Assembly: GCF_040546275.1 (NCBI RefSeq)
Contig: NZ_JBEPNO010000007.1
Coordinates: 185,548 to 249,547 of the forward strand
From: Nakamurella sp040546275
GTDB lineage: Bacteria; Actinomycetota; Actinomycetes; Mycobacteriales; Nakamurellaceae
DNA length: 64,000 nucleotides
Reading direction: 5' to 3'
Positions 7,320 through 16,597 of the stretch are shown piece by piece. Made by a program: the position numbers and the translations under genes. Position 1 is the first letter of the stretch. The number at the start of each line of letters is the position of its first letter. A model generated the notes under the pieces. The model was not told the DNA's origin. It did not search any database and saw only the letters and a program-made list of their open reading frames with translations.

Positions 7320-9803
7320 TCATCCGCGCGGCCGGGGCGACAGCAGCTGGTTGGCCGAGCGCAGCACCGCCGGAGAGAGCAGGAGCTCCGGGTCGAAGGC
7401 GACCGCCGACCGCACGCGGAAGACGACGGTTTCCCCCGGCAGCAACGTGACCAGCTGGTCATCGACCTCGGCGTCGGGGTCGACCCTGTCGACCAGCAGG
7501 GCCAGGTCCTTGACCAGATTCAGGGCGCGGACCTGCACCCGGTAGCCACCGGGCACGGCCGATGCGGTGGCCTGCAGATCCGGTACCGCGAGCTCCGACG
7601 CTCGGTCCTCGGCGAAGAAGAACGAGGCGCGCTGGTCGTCGACGTCCGCCGAGATCAGCTCCCGCGCAATCTGATCGGCCACCGCAACCGCGTTCTCCAG
7701 GGGCAGTGTCGCCGTCCCCCGCGCCGGCACCTGCAGCGTCTCCTTCTGCTCCGCCAACACCGCGCCCCCGAGATCGGTGCGGCGGATCAGGGCGGTGCTC
7801 TGCCATTCGGCGTCGGTGTTGTTGATGGCCACCAGCGACAGACCGGCCGGCCGAGGCTGGACGGTCAGCAATCGATCGGCGTAGGAGTGCCGCAGTGCGA
7901 AATACAGCGGCTTGAGGCGCCCGTCGCCGTCGATGGCCGCCCACGAGGTCACCGGCCAGCAGTCGTTGAGTTGCCACACCACGGTCCCGGCGCAGCGTGG
8001 GGCGTTCGACCGGAAGTGTTCGATCCCGAACTGCACGGCGCGGGCCTGGTTGAGAGACGTGGCCCAGTGCCAGTCCTCGAACGACGCCGGCGCGGGGAGA
8101 TGATCCGCAAGACCGGCGGCCAGTTTGGCATTGCCGTCGTCGGCCTTCTGGTGCAGCAACATCTGCGGGGAGTCGAAGCTCAACTGATCGGCGTCGATGG
8201 CCCGGGTCAGCGTCGCCCAGGTGGGCGGGCCCTGGAATCCGAATTCAGAGAGGAAACGGGGCACGTAGTTCGCATACGCCCGGTAGTCCAACTTGTTCCA
8301 CACGTCCCAGATGTGCATGGTGCCATGGTGTTGGTCATTCGGGTCGAGGTCCGGTGATGGCGACGAGGGGCTCCCGGCCGAATAGGGACGGGTCGGATCC
8401 AGTTCAGCCACGATGGCGGGCAGTATGTCGGTGTAGTAGCCCAGCCCCCAGGTCAGATCGCCGAGGCGTTCCTTCCAACCCCAGTCGTGATAGCCGGGGA
8501 AGTTCTCGTTGTTGCCGTTCCAGACGGCCAGGCTCGGGTGAGACGACAGTCTGGTCACCGCTTCCCTGGCCTCCGCAATCACCTCGCCGCGCATCGGTTC
8601 CTCCTCCGGGTAGGCCGCGCAGGCGAAGAGAAAGTCCTGCCACACCAGCAGTCCCGCCTGATCGCAGAGGGCGTAGAAGTCCTCGGACTCGTAGATGCCG
8701 CCGCCCCACACCCGGAGCAGATTCATCCCGGCGGCCACCGCCTGGTCGATCCGGCGGCCGTAACGCGCCCGGTCGATACGATGCGGGAAACAATCATCCG
8801 GAATCCAGTCGGCACCCAGCGCGAACACCGGCCGACCGTTGACGACAAGGGTGAAAGCGGAGCCGTCCGGTTCCGGGGTGGTGTCGAGAGCGACGGTGCG
8901 GAAACCGATCTCCTGTTTCCATCGATCCACCTCCGACCCACCCGAGGAACAGCACACGATCAACGGATACAACGGCTGCAGTCCATATCCGCGGGGCCAC
9001 CAGAGGTCAGGCGCCGCCACCTCGACGGCGAGCACCGCGGCCGGCTGCCCCGGCGCGACGACCACATGGCGCTCCTCGCCGGCCACCGTCACCACCACCT
9101 CTACCGGTGCGTCGGCTGACAGACCGGCCGACAGCCCGTTCGACGGGCCGGCCCACTCGAGGTCGACGTGTACGTCGAGTTCGGCATCGGCACTCCTCAT
9201 GGTGATCAACGGGCGCACTCCGGCGATCCGGACGTGACTCCAGCGGTCGAGGTAGACCGGCTTCCAGATGCCGGAGGTGACCAACTCCGGACCCCAGTCC
9301 CAGCCGTAGTTGCAGGCCATCTTCCGAATGGCGTTGTAGGGGTAGGAATTCACATGGGGCCGGGCGCCCTGTTCGGCGCTGAGCCGCAATGCGGCCTCGA
9401 TCGGCGCGGAAAAGGAGACGACGAGACGGTTCTCGCCGACCACCAGCAGGTCCCGCACATCGAAGCGATAGCTGCGGTGCATGTTCACCGTCCGGGCCAC
9501 CTCGTGCCCGTTCAGTTCGATCAGCGCGATGGTGTCAAGGCCTTCGAAGACGAGGTCGACCCGTTCACCGACCGCCGGCGGCTCGGCGTCGAAGGTGGTG
9601 GCGTACTTCCAGTCGGTGTGGCCGATCCATCGCAGGCTGTCTTCGTGGTCGGCCAGATAGGGATCGGGGATCAGGCCGGCGGTGAGCAGGTCGGTGTGGA
9701 CGGAGCCCGGAACGGTGGCGGGCACCGGGTCGGCGGGCAGGATCTGGCGGGCCTCCGGCGTCAGCGCCTGGACGGTCCACCGTTCGGACAGGAATGTTTT
9801 CAC
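7320..9803 (-). CDS. Glycoside hydrolase family 2 beta-mannosidase
   Basis: An 827-residue cytoplasmic enzyme, no signal peptide, expected to release mannose from the non-reducing end of beta-manno-oligosaccharides. I start it at the GTG at 9803, which has GAAGGA six bases upstream; the longer frame to 9884 lacks a site and adds a non-conserved tail. The chain shows the GH2 sugar-binding jelly roll (residues ~1-180), an Ig-like domain, the TIM barrel and a C-terminal beta domain. The acid/base glutamate is E433 in WNGNNEN and the nucleophile E520 in FLSEFGFQ, both in the form seen in GH2 mannosidases rather than beta-galactosidases. The promoter is the TTGACT-N17-TAAGAA element overlapping the end of the upstream ROK gene. 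Together with the importers nearby it would act on imported oligosaccharides. Confidence 0.92.
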   Translation of the reverse strand: MKTFLSERWTVQALTPEARQILPADPVPATVPGSVHTDLLTAGLIPDPYLADHEDSLRWIGHTDWKYATTFDAEPPAVGERVDLVFEGLDTIALIELNGHEVARTVNMHRSYRFDVRDLLVVGENRLVVSFSAPIEAALRLSAEQGARPHVNSYPYNAIRKMACNYGWDWGPELVTSGIWKPVYLDRWSHVRIAGVRPLITMRSADAELDVHVDLEWAGPSNGLSAGLSADAPVEVVVTVAGEERHVVVAPGQPAAVLAVEVAAPDLWWPRGYGLQPLYPLIVCCSSGGSEVDRWKQEIGFRTVALDTTPEPDGSAFTLVVNGRPVFALGADWIPDDCFPHRIDRARYGRRIDQAVAAGMNLLRVWGGGIYESEDFYALCDQAGLLVWQDFLFACAAYPEEEPMRGEVIAEAREAVTRLSSHPSLAVWNGNNENFPGYHDWGWKERLGDLTWGLGYYTDILPAIVAELDPTRPYSAGSPSSPSPDLDPNDQHHGTMHIWDVWNKLDYRAYANYVPRFLSEFGFQGPPTWATLTRAIDADQLSFDSPQMLLHQKADDGNAKLAAGLADHLPAPASFEDWHWATSLNQARAVQFGIEHFRSNAPRCAGTVVWQLNDCWPVTSWAAIDGDGRLKPLYFALRHSYADRLLTVQPRPAGLSLVAINNTDAEWQSTALIRRTDLGGAVLAEQKETLQVPARGTATLPLENAVAVADQIARELISADVDDQRASFFFAEDRASELAVPDLQATASAVPGGYRVQVRALNLVKDLALLVDRVDPDAEVDDQLVTLLPGETVVFRVRSAVAFDPELLLSPAVLRSANQLLSPRPRG

Positions 9804-9980
9804 GGAGTTCCTTCGGGTCGATGAGTGCACACGCGCGTCGAATCCGGCGCTGCACGAGGGGATCGATCTCAGCAGGACGAACACCGACGACCGGTGTCGG
9901 CCATGTCGTGGTGGCCGGGGTCGGGGTCGACTTGCCGGGCGATCACCGATGCCCGACGCATTCTCAGAAGCCTCGGTACT

Positions 9981-10009
9981 TTCTTAACGCTTTTGGGGAA
10001 GTAAGTCAA
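9981..10009 (-). promoter_or_regulatory. Shared mannan-regulon promoter/operator, copy A (for the GH2 gene)
   Basis: On the minus strand TTGACT (10009-10004) and TAAGAA (9986-9981) are separated by exactly 17 bp, with CTTA and TAAG forming inverted arms. It is about 180 bp before the GH2 start. It overlaps the 3' end of the upstream ROK gene: the last eight sense codons VDLLPQKR and the TAA stop are encoded by the promoter itself. Three further copies with the same spacing lie at 13645, 30577 and 33028. Confidence 0.85.
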
Positions 10010-11213
10010 CCTGCGGCGCCACGCCGAAGGACCGGGGCGAGAGTTCCTGCTGCAGAACGAGCGCCGCCGCCCCTACTGCGGCGGCGTCCGCGACGTGCGC
10101 GGAGAGCGTGACCCGGACGTCGTGCACGGGCCGGGCGAAGAAGTCCGTACGCAGCTGCTCGACGATGGCCTCGACGTACAGCGAGCCGGCCACGACGAAC
10201 GAGGGCCCGGCCAGGGTGATCGAGTCCAGGTCGAGCAGGTTCGCCAGGGACACGACCGCCATCGCCAGATGACCGGCCGACTCGGTGATGAGTTCGACCG
10301 CAAAGGGTTCGCCGTGGGCGGCCTCGGTGGCGATGATCCGGAAATCGTCGAATGGGTCCGACTCGGCGGTCAGCGCAAATCCGGCCACCCGGCCGGCCGC
10401 CAGTGCCTCTCTGGCCTTCGCCGCGACCGCCGCCGGGGCGACGAGTTGCTCGACGGTGGGACGCCCGGATCCGGCCATCAATCGCATCTGACCGAGTTCG
10501 CCGCTGTTGGAACTCGCACCGCGGTAGATGGTGCCGTCCAGCACGATGCCGGCGCCGAGTCCGGCCCCGAGGTAGATGCTGCAGTGCGCCACTGAATCGG
10601 ACAGGGCGCCGGTCCAGAATTCTCCGATAGCCGCTGCGGTCGCGTCGTTGTCGAGCAGCACGGGCAGCCCCGTCGCGGCCCGCAGCCGGTCGCGGATCGG
10701 GAAGTCGGCCCAGTTGCCCAGGGTCGGCGGGGCCAGGATGGTCCCGTTCACCAGGTCCAGTGGACCCGGTGCGACCACGCCGACACCGACCACCGCCACC
10801 GGATCGACACCCAACGAGTCGAGCAGTCTTCTGACCTGCCAGGCTATCGCGCCGGTCGCGGTGTCCGGGTCGACCGCACGGGCACCGAGAGTCCTCTGCC
10901 GGCCCACCATCGCGCCGGCAAGATTGCTGACGACGTAGGTCACGGAGTCGGCCCCGAGTTGGATGCCGACGGCGAAACGCGCCACCGGGTTGATCTCCAG
11001 CATGGTGCGGGGTTTACCGCCGGTCGATTCGCCGCGACCCATCTCCAGGACCAGACCGTCGGCCAGCAGCCGGCGCACCACATTGGACATGGTCGCTGAC
11101 GTCAGCCCGGTCTCGATGGCCAGTTCCACCCGACTGATCGGCGCGCGGGATCGGATCAGGTCGAGCACCATGCCGCGATTGGTGGCCGTGAACAGCGACT
11201 TGCGTGCCGGCAC
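9984..11213 (-). CDS. ROK-family transcriptional regulator 1, without zinc motif
   Basis: A 409-residue sugar-responsive repressor-type protein. Residues about 12-70 are a winged helix-turn-helix (ISRVELAIETGLTSATMS, then NVVRRL), followed by a conserved STGGKPRT linker and a two-lobed ROK sugar-kinase-like domain with LDNDATAAAIGE and GAGLGAGIVLDG motifs. The zinc-binding CxCGxxGCxE segment found in its two paralogues in this window is absent (GELGQMRLMAGSGRPTVE instead), and the histidine of GExGH is glutamine. The C-terminal tail VDLLPQKR reads into the downstream GH2 promoter. It is divergent from the LacI-like gene at 11329. Probably a regulator of the glycan locus; loss of zinc ligands may alter inducer binding. 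Confidence 0.93.
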   Translation of the reverse strand: MPARKSLFTATNRGMVLDLIRSRAPISRVELAIETGLTSATMSNVVRRLLADGLVLEMGRGESTGGKPRTMLEINPVARFAVGIQLGADSVTYVVSNLAGAMVGRQRTLGARAVDPDTATGAIAWQVRRLLDSLGVDPVAVVGVGVVAPGPLDLVNGTILAPPTLGNWADFPIRDRLRAATGLPVLLDNDATAAAIGEFWTGALSDSVAHCSIYLGAGLGAGIVLDGTIYRGASSNSGELGQMRLMAGSGRPTVEQLVAPAAVAAKAREALAAGRVAGFALTAESDPFDDFRIIATEAAHGEPFAVELITESAGHLAMAVVSLANLLDLDSITLAGPSFVVAGSLYVEAIVEQLRTDFFARPVHDVRVTLSAHVADAAAVGAAALVLQQELSPRSFGVAPQVDLLPQKR

Positions 11214-11328
11214 GGTCTCTCCTCTTCCGACGACGGAGCCGACACCGGGGTCGACTCGGAGATCAGTCTAGAAGTCGGCCCCGTGACGTCGACGGGCCAG
11301 TGCCCAACCGGGACGCCATACTGCCCTG

Positions 11329-12324
11329 GTGTCCCCTCATCCCGATCTGCTCTCCACCCGCGGCGGCCCGACCATCGGGCTGGTGCTGCGTCGGCCGGCC
11401 GGCACCCTCGGGCTGGAGCCCTTCTTCGAATCCCTCATCGCGGGCATGGAGGAGGTCGCCGAGCACCACCGAGGCTCGGTCCTGCTGCAGATCGCACCGG
11501 ACCTCGAGGCCGAACGCGAGACCTACCGAAGATGGGGGAACGGCGGCCACGTCGCCGGCGTCCTGATCATCGAGTTGGTCGAGGGCGACGATCGTGCGGC
11601 GTTCCTCCGGTCGTTGCAGCTACCCGCCGTCGTTCTCGGTGAACCGGCCGCCGGGGAGTCCGCGGTCGCCCTGCGGGTGGACAACTACGGCGCCACCATC
11701 GACGCCGTCAACTACCTCGGAACGCTCGGGCACCGGCACATCGGCCGAGTCTCCGGACCGCCGGAACTGCTTCACACCCGCTCCAGGAGCAAGGCTTTCA
11801 CCGATGCGCTCGAGCTTTCCGGCTATACCGGGGTCGTCGTCGCGGCCGACTACACCGCCGAGGGGGGTGCGCGGGCGACCGCGGAACTGCTGGACCTGGA
11901 AACCCGGCCGACGGCCATCTTCTACGACAACGACGTGATGGCGGCTGCGGGACTGGACTGCGCGACCGCCCGCGGCGTCAGGGTGCCCGCCGACCTGTCC
12001 ATCCTGGCCTGGGACGATTCCACCACCTGCCGGATGACGGCACCGCCGTTGTCGGCGATGAACCGGGACCTCTACCAACTCGGCGAGATCGTGGCGACGC
12101 TCCTGCTGGAACTGATCGCCGGCCGCCCGGCGGCGAGCAGGGCAGCCCCGCCGTCCCGGATCATCGCGCGGGGCAGCACCACCGTCGCCCCTGGCTTCGT
12201 CCCCACCGAAACAACCGCGAAACCACCAGCGGTCCCACCAACGAAACGAACCGCCCGATCGACCGTCGCCGGACCGGCGAAAGCGACCCGGAGAGCAGGG
12301 GCGGCCGTGCGCCGGAGCGAGTGA
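11329..12324 (+). CDS. LacI-type effector-binding protein lacking the DNA-binding domain
   Basis: A 331-residue protein matching the periplasmic-binding-protein-like core of LacI/GalR regulators (start TIGLVLRRPAGTLGLEPFF, later LGTLGHRHIGRVSGP, TAIFYDNDVMAAAG and DLSILAWDDS). The GTG at 11329 begins only about 14 residues before the core. The same frame is closed by a stop at 11284, so there is no room for the usual 55-60 residue helix-turn-helix, and none is seen in other frames. The final ~55 residues form a Pro/Thr/Ala/Lys/Arg-rich basic tail (many TK, KR, RR) not typical of the family. It could be a ligand sensor acting through another protein, or a decayed regulator. It is divergent from ROK1. 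Confidence 0.82.
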   Translation: MSPHPDLLSTRGGPTIGLVLRRPAGTLGLEPFFESLIAGMEEVAEHHRGSVLLQIAPDLEAERETYRRWGNGGHVAGVLIIELVEGDDRAAFLRSLQLPAVVLGEPAAGESAVALRVDNYGATIDAVNYLGTLGHRHIGRVSGPPELLHTRSRSKAFTDALELSGYTGVVVAADYTAEGGARATAELLDLETRPTAIFYDNDVMAAAGLDCATARGVRVPADLSILAWDDSTTCRMTAPPLSAMNRDLYQLGEIVATLLLELIAGRPAASRAAPPSRIIARGSTTVAPGFVPTETTAKPPAVPPTKRTARSTVAGPAKATRRAGAAVRRSE

Positions 12325-12344
12325 CCACGCCCGACGGACGGCGG

Positions 12345-13583
12345 TCACCAGTGTTGATAGGTCAGGGATCTGCCGTCGGGACGGAGCCGCTGCAAGGGCG
12401 TCAGCTCGCTCCGGAGCACCAGCACTGCCCCGCCCACCGCAGCCGCATCGGCCCCACTGGCCGACAGGACCGCGCGGACCGGACGCACCGGCCGGTTGAA
12501 CGCACCCCGCTGCAGAGCGGCGTGGATGATCGGCTGGTAGATCGGGCCGGCGGTGCCGAACGTCGGACCGGCCAGCACCACCAGGTCCAGGTCGAACAGG
12601 TTCGCGAAATTCAGCGCAGCAATGCCGAGATAGCGCGCCGAGTGCTCGATGATCGCCAGCGCGTCGGCGTCGCCGGCGATCGCCGCGGAGGCCACCTTGT
12701 CGAAGTCCACCAGGATGTCCTGCGCCGCCTCCGTCAGCCCGATGCGGTCGGGCAGTCCGGGAACCGCGCGCGCGGCCTGGATGACGGCCAACGGCCCGGC
12801 GAAGTTCTCGAGACAGCCGCGGTTGCCGCAACTGCACTCGATACCGCCGGCATCGAGCGAGATGTGGCCGATCTCCACGGGATTGGAGGTTCCGCCGCGG
12901 TAGAGTTCGCCCTCGACCACGACTCCGCCGCCGATCCCACCGGCCATGTAGATGCACCCGTGGGTGCTCGCCGGGTCCACCCCGCCGACCCAGTATTCGC
13001 CGATCGCCGCGGCCGACGCGTCGTTGTCCAGCAACACCGGCAGGTCCAGCATCTTGCTCAAGGTGGCCACCAGCGGGTAGCCGTACCACTCCGGCGTCGG
13101 CTGGGGATTGAGCAGTACTCCGGCGGCCCGGTCCTGTGGCCCGTGGGTGACGAGCCCGACGCCCAGCACGGACCCGCGATCGACTCCGGCCCGCACGAGC
13201 AGGCTGTCGACCTCGGCGGCGATCGCCTCGAGAGTTGCTGCGGGTGAGCGATTCCCGGCGCCTCCGATGGAGGACCTGATCACCGGCCGACCGGCCAGGT
13301 CGACGACGACGATCGACGAGGTCGACCGGTCGAGCTGGACACCGACCGTATACCGGGACCCCGAGTTGAGTTCGATCAGGGTGCGGCGCTTGCCGCCGGT
13401 CGACTCACCCTGACCGACCTCGATGAGCAGACCGTCGACCATCAGTTCCCGCACCACGTGCGTGATCGTGGCGGCGGTGAGACCCGATCCCTGCGCCAAT
13501 TCGACCCGACTGATGGTGCCGGCGGCGCGCACCAGATCCAGGACGACGCCGCGGGTCCGCGGCCTGCTCGGTGGCGCTGTCAT
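12345..13583 (-). CDS. ROK-family transcriptional regulator 2
   Basis: A 412-residue ROK repressor-type protein. I start at the ATG at 13583 (AGGA upstream); a longer frame to 13616 adds 11 residues without support. It has an N-terminal winged helix-turn-helix (ISRVELAQGSGLTAATITHV), the STGGKRRT linker, LDNDASAAAIGE, GGIGGGVVVEGELYRG, GHIS and an intact zinc motif CSCGNRGCLE. Its recognition helix closely resembles those of ROK1 and ROK3. It is transcribed away from the ABC operon beginning at 13758, with the promoter/operator copy B in the gap, so direct repression of that operon is likely. Confidence 0.93.
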   Translation of the reverse strand: MTAPPSRPRTRGVVLDLVRAAGTISRVELAQGSGLTAATITHVVRELMVDGLLIEVGQGESTGGKRRTLIELNSGSRYTVGVQLDRSTSSIVVVDLAGRPVIRSSIGGAGNRSPAATLEAIAAEVDSLLVRAGVDRGSVLGVGLVTHGPQDRAAGVLLNPQPTPEWYGYPLVATLSKMLDLPVLLDNDASAAAIGEYWVGGVDPASTHGCIYMAGGIGGGVVVEGELYRGGTSNPVEIGHISLDAGGIECSCGNRGCLENFAGPLAVIQAARAVPGLPDRIGLTEAAQDILVDFDKVASAAIAGDADALAIIEHSARYLGIAALNFANLFDLDLVVLAGPTFGTAGPIYQPIIHAALQRGAFNRPVRPVRAVLSASGADAAAVGGAVLVLRSELTPLQRLRPDGRSLTYQHW

Positions 13584-13644
13584 GTGTTCCTGCCCTCTGA
13601 CCGGTTCGTGGATCACCCCGCCGGCGCTCCACCGAATCTCATCC

Positions 13645-13673
13645 TTGACTTACTTAGGATACTTGGTTAAGAA
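13645..13673 (+). promoter_or_regulatory. Shared mannan-regulon promoter/operator, copy B (for ABC operon 1)
   Basis: TTGACT at 13645-13650 and TAAGAA at 13668-13673 with a 17-bp spacer, carrying the CTTA/TAAG inverted arms. It lies 85 bp before the binding-protein start, in the gap divergent from ROK2. It is identical in spacing to copies A, C and D. Confidence 0.85.
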
Positions 13674-13757
13674 TCAAATTCGCTAGTCGGAAGCCGACAA
13701 CCTCGGACAACAAGCCGCCGGTCACGTCGTGGTGATCAGCGCACGAAAGGGCCAAAG

Positions 13758-15581
13758 ATGTTCCTTCTCCGTCTCCCGCTCCGCGCACAGGCACCACCCC
13801 GGACGTCGTTCGCCAGACGTCGCAGGCCGACGCTCGTCGTTGCACTCACCGTCGCCGCCCTCTCCCTCGCCGCCTGCAGTGGCGGCAGCTCGACCACTGC
13901 GATCGCCGTCACCTCCGATCCGACCGCGGCTGCTCCCTCCGGCGTCGCAGGCTCGGCAGGGTCGGCAGGGTCGGCCGCACCCGCTGCCGTGGTAGCCACC
14001 AAAGCCAACACGCTGGTCGCCTATACCGGACAATCCGGTGACTACCAGATCAATTTCAACCCGTATTCTCCGTCATCGATCGGCGGTATCGGCACCATCT
14101 ACGAATCGTTGTTCTTCGTGACCAACGTGAATTCCAACAAGCCGACGCCGCTGCTGGGCACCGACTACACCTGGAACACGGCCGGTACCGAACTGAAGGT
14201 GACACTCCGCAGTGGCGTCACGTGGTCCGACGGCACACCTTTCACCTCTGCTGACGTCCTGTTCACCTTCAACCTGCTGCTCAAGACCGCCTCGTTGAAC
14301 ACGAGTGGTTTCGACGGGAAGGTGTCCGCGCCGGACGCGACCCACATCGTCATCAACTGGAGCCACCCCGCCTTCGTCAGCGGTCCCGCCGTACTTGGTT
14401 CGACCTACATCCTTCCCGAGCACATCTGGAAGGGGCTGGACCCGACCACGGAACTGAACAAGACCCCGGTCGGTACCGGCCCTTTCGTGCTGTCCAACTT
14501 CAAGCCGCAGGCCTATACGATCACCGCGAATCCGAAGTACTGGGGCGGTGAGCCGAAGGTGAAGGCCATTCGCTTCCTGTCCCTGTCCGGTAATACCGCC
14601 GGCGCCGACGCACTCGCGGCCGGAACGGTCGACTGGCAGACCGGCCCGGTCCCCGACATCGCCAAGGTGGCCGAGATCTATCCGGGTTACCAGGCCATCA
14701 CCATTCCGCAGAACCAGGTGGTTCTCGGAGCCTGCTCGAGTGTGGCCATGGGCTGCAAGGGACCTCAGACCGACCCGGCCGTCCGGCAGGCGATCTACTA
14801 CGCGATGGACCGGACCCAGGTCAATTCCCTCGCCTTCCAGAACACCTCCAGCGAGATGTCGTCGACCTTTGCGCTCCCCTTCAGCCAGAAGGACCAGATC
14901 TCCAAGGCCATCACCGATCCGATGGTGCCGATGACTCCCGATGTGGCCAAGTCCGACAGCATTCTCACCGCCGCCGGTTACGTCAAGGGGGCTGACGGCA
15001 TCTACGCCAAGGGCGGCGTGAAGCTCTCGCTCACGGTCGCCGTCGTCAGTGGCTGGACCGACTACATCACCGCCCTGGACACGATGACCCAGCAGCTCAA
15101 GGCCGCCGGCATCGCGGTCCTCACCTCGCAGAGCTCCTGGAACGACTGGACGGACAAGAAGGCCAAGGGCAGCTTCCAGCTGGCGATCGACTCGCTCGGC
15201 CAGGGACGCAACTCCGACCCCTACTGGGTCTACAACAACTACTTCACCACCGCGGGCACCGCCAAGGTCGACGGAAAGACCGCTGCCGGCAACAACTTCG
15301 CCCGGTACTCCGATCCGACGGTCGACGCCGCCGTCAAGACCCTTGCCGCAACGGCCCCGACAGATGCGGCGGCCCGGCAGACCCAGTTCGACATCATCCA
15401 GAAGGCCATCGTCGCCAACATGCCCTACATCCCGGTGATGACGGGCGGCACCACCAGTGAGTACAACGCCAAGAAGTTCACCGGCTGGCCGACCAAGGAA
15501 GATCTCTACGCCTTCCCGGCCATCTGGGCCTCCCCCGACAACGCGCAGATCTACAAGAACCTCGTCCCGACCTCCAACTGA
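13758..15581 (+). CDS. Family-5 solute-binding lipoprotein, ABC operon 1
   Basis: A 607-residue membrane-anchored binding protein of the SBP_bac_5 family with an N-terminal basic region, a hydrophobic segment and lipobox LAAC (Cys40), then an Ala/Ser-rich linker. Family markers include the N-terminal FNPYSPSS region, GVTWSDGTPFTSADV and PVGTGPFVLSNF. It is clearly paralogous to the binding protein at 33151: the same motifs occur in the same order. Family-5 systems import oligosaccharides as well as peptides (for example the cello- and manno-oligosaccharide transporters of Thermotoga), and the adjacent ROK/GH2 genes favour a beta-mannoside or related sugar here. It is followed at 16 bp by the permease genes. 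Confidence 0.93.
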   Translation: MFLLRLPLRAQAPPRTSFARRRRPTLVVALTVAALSLAACSGGSSTTAIAVTSDPTAAAPSGVAGSAGSAGSAAPAAVVATKANTLVAYTGQSGDYQINFNPYSPSSIGGIGTIYESLFFVTNVNSNKPTPLLGTDYTWNTAGTELKVTLRSGVTWSDGTPFTSADVLFTFNLLLKTASLNTSGFDGKVSAPDATHIVINWSHPAFVSGPAVLGSTYILPEHIWKGLDPTTELNKTPVGTGPFVLSNFKPQAYTITANPKYWGGEPKVKAIRFLSLSGNTAGADALAAGTVDWQTGPVPDIAKVAEIYPGYQAITIPQNQVVLGACSSVAMGCKGPQTDPAVRQAIYYAMDRTQVNSLAFQNTSSEMSSTFALPFSQKDQISKAITDPMVPMTPDVAKSDSILTAAGYVKGADGIYAKGGVKLSLTVAVVSGWTDYITALDTMTQQLKAAGIAVLTSQSSWNDWTDKKAKGSFQLAIDSLGQGRNSDPYWVYNNYFTTAGTAKVDGKTAAGNNFARYSDPTVDAAVKTLAATAPTDAAARQTQFDIIQKAIVANMPYIPVMTGGTTSEYNAKKFTGWPTKEDLYAFPAIWASPDNAQIYKNLVPTSN

Positions 15582-15597
15582 CGTCCGGTCGGCCGAG

Positions 15598-16587
15598 ATG
15601 AACTACTACGTCCGGAAACTGGCCTTCTACCTGGTGGCGATCTGGGCGGCACTGACGTTGAATTTCATCATTCCACGCCTGCTGCCCGGTAATCCGGTCG
15701 ACATCCTGCTGGCCAAATTCCAGCAGCACGGTGGGATCGTCGATGCCTCCACCCGCAAGGCCTATCAGCTCCTACTGGGCGGTGACACCGATACCTCACT
15801 GATCTCGCAGTACGTTTCCTACCTGCGCAACGTGTTTCGAGGCGATCTCGGGGTATCGGTCAGCTATTTCCCGGCCAGGGTGACCGACGTCATCGCCACG
15901 TCTCTGCCGTGGACGATCGTGCTGATCGGGTTGGCCACCGTGCTGTCCACCGTCATCGGGGTGACTCTCGGCGCGTTCGTCGGGTGGAAGCCCGGTACCT
16001 GGCTCGATTCCCTGGTGCCGGCCACCACCCTGCTCTCGGCGGTGCCCTATTTCTGGCTGGCTCTCATCCTGGTCTATTTCTTCGGGACGAAGCTGCACTG
16101 GTTGCCCGTCCAGGGCGGCTACGACGTCGCCCTGGATCCGGGCTGGAGTTGGCCTTTCGTCACCTCCGCCCTCAAGTACGCGATCCTGCCGGCACTGACC
16201 ATCGTCATCGCGTCGGTCGGTGGCTGGCTGCTCGGGATGCGAAACATGATGGTGTCGACCCTGTCCGAGGACTACATCCTCACCGCGCAGGCGAAAGGCC
16301 TGCACGAAGGCCGCATCCTGCGCACCTACGCGGCACGCAACGCGGTGCTGCCGTCCGTCGCAGGGTTCGCCATCTCGCTCGGTTTCGTGGTCGGCGGGTC
16401 GGTGGTGACCGAGCAGGTGTTCTCCTACCCCGGCATCGGGTCGAAGCTGCTGACCGCGGTCACCAACAACGACTACGCCCTGATGCAGGGACTCTTCCTG
16501 TTCATCACCCTCTCCGTCCTGGGTGCGAATCTGGTGGTGGACCTGCTCTACGGAATCATCGATCCCCGTACCCGGGCGAGAAGCTGA
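15598..16587 (+). CDS. DppB-type ABC permease, operon 1
   Basis: A 329-residue permease. I start at the ATG at 15598, sixteen bases after the binding-protein stop, because MNYYVRKLAFYLVAIWAALTLNF is the expected first membrane segment and the longer frame is a shadow of the binding-protein gene. It has the PRLLPGNPVD loop, the family EAA-type region around AKGLHEGRILRTYAARNAVLPS (split across two helices) and the ending IIDPRTR. It closely resembles the permease at 34870 of operon 2. Confidence 0.95.
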   Translation: MNYYVRKLAFYLVAIWAALTLNFIIPRLLPGNPVDILLAKFQQHGGIVDASTRKAYQLLLGGDTDTSLISQYVSYLRNVFRGDLGVSVSYFPARVTDVIATSLPWTIVLIGLATVLSTVIGVTLGAFVGWKPGTWLDSLVPATTLLSAVPYFWLALILVYFFGTKLHWLPVQGGYDVALDPGWSWPFVTSALKYAILPALTIVIASVGGWLLGMRNMMVSTLSEDYILTAQAKGLHEGRILRTYAARNAVLPSVAGFAISLGFVVGGSVVTEQVFSYPGIGSKLLTAVTNNDYALMQGLFLFITLSVLGANLVVDLLYGIIDPRTRARS

Positions 16588-16597
16588 GGAGGCCGGC

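Noticed and set aside
11620..13089. Minus-strand frame of 489 codons spanning the LacI-like and ROK2 genes
   Set aside because: It runs antisense to the LacI-like gene and in another frame of ROK2; composition is Arg/Gly-rich and matches no family.
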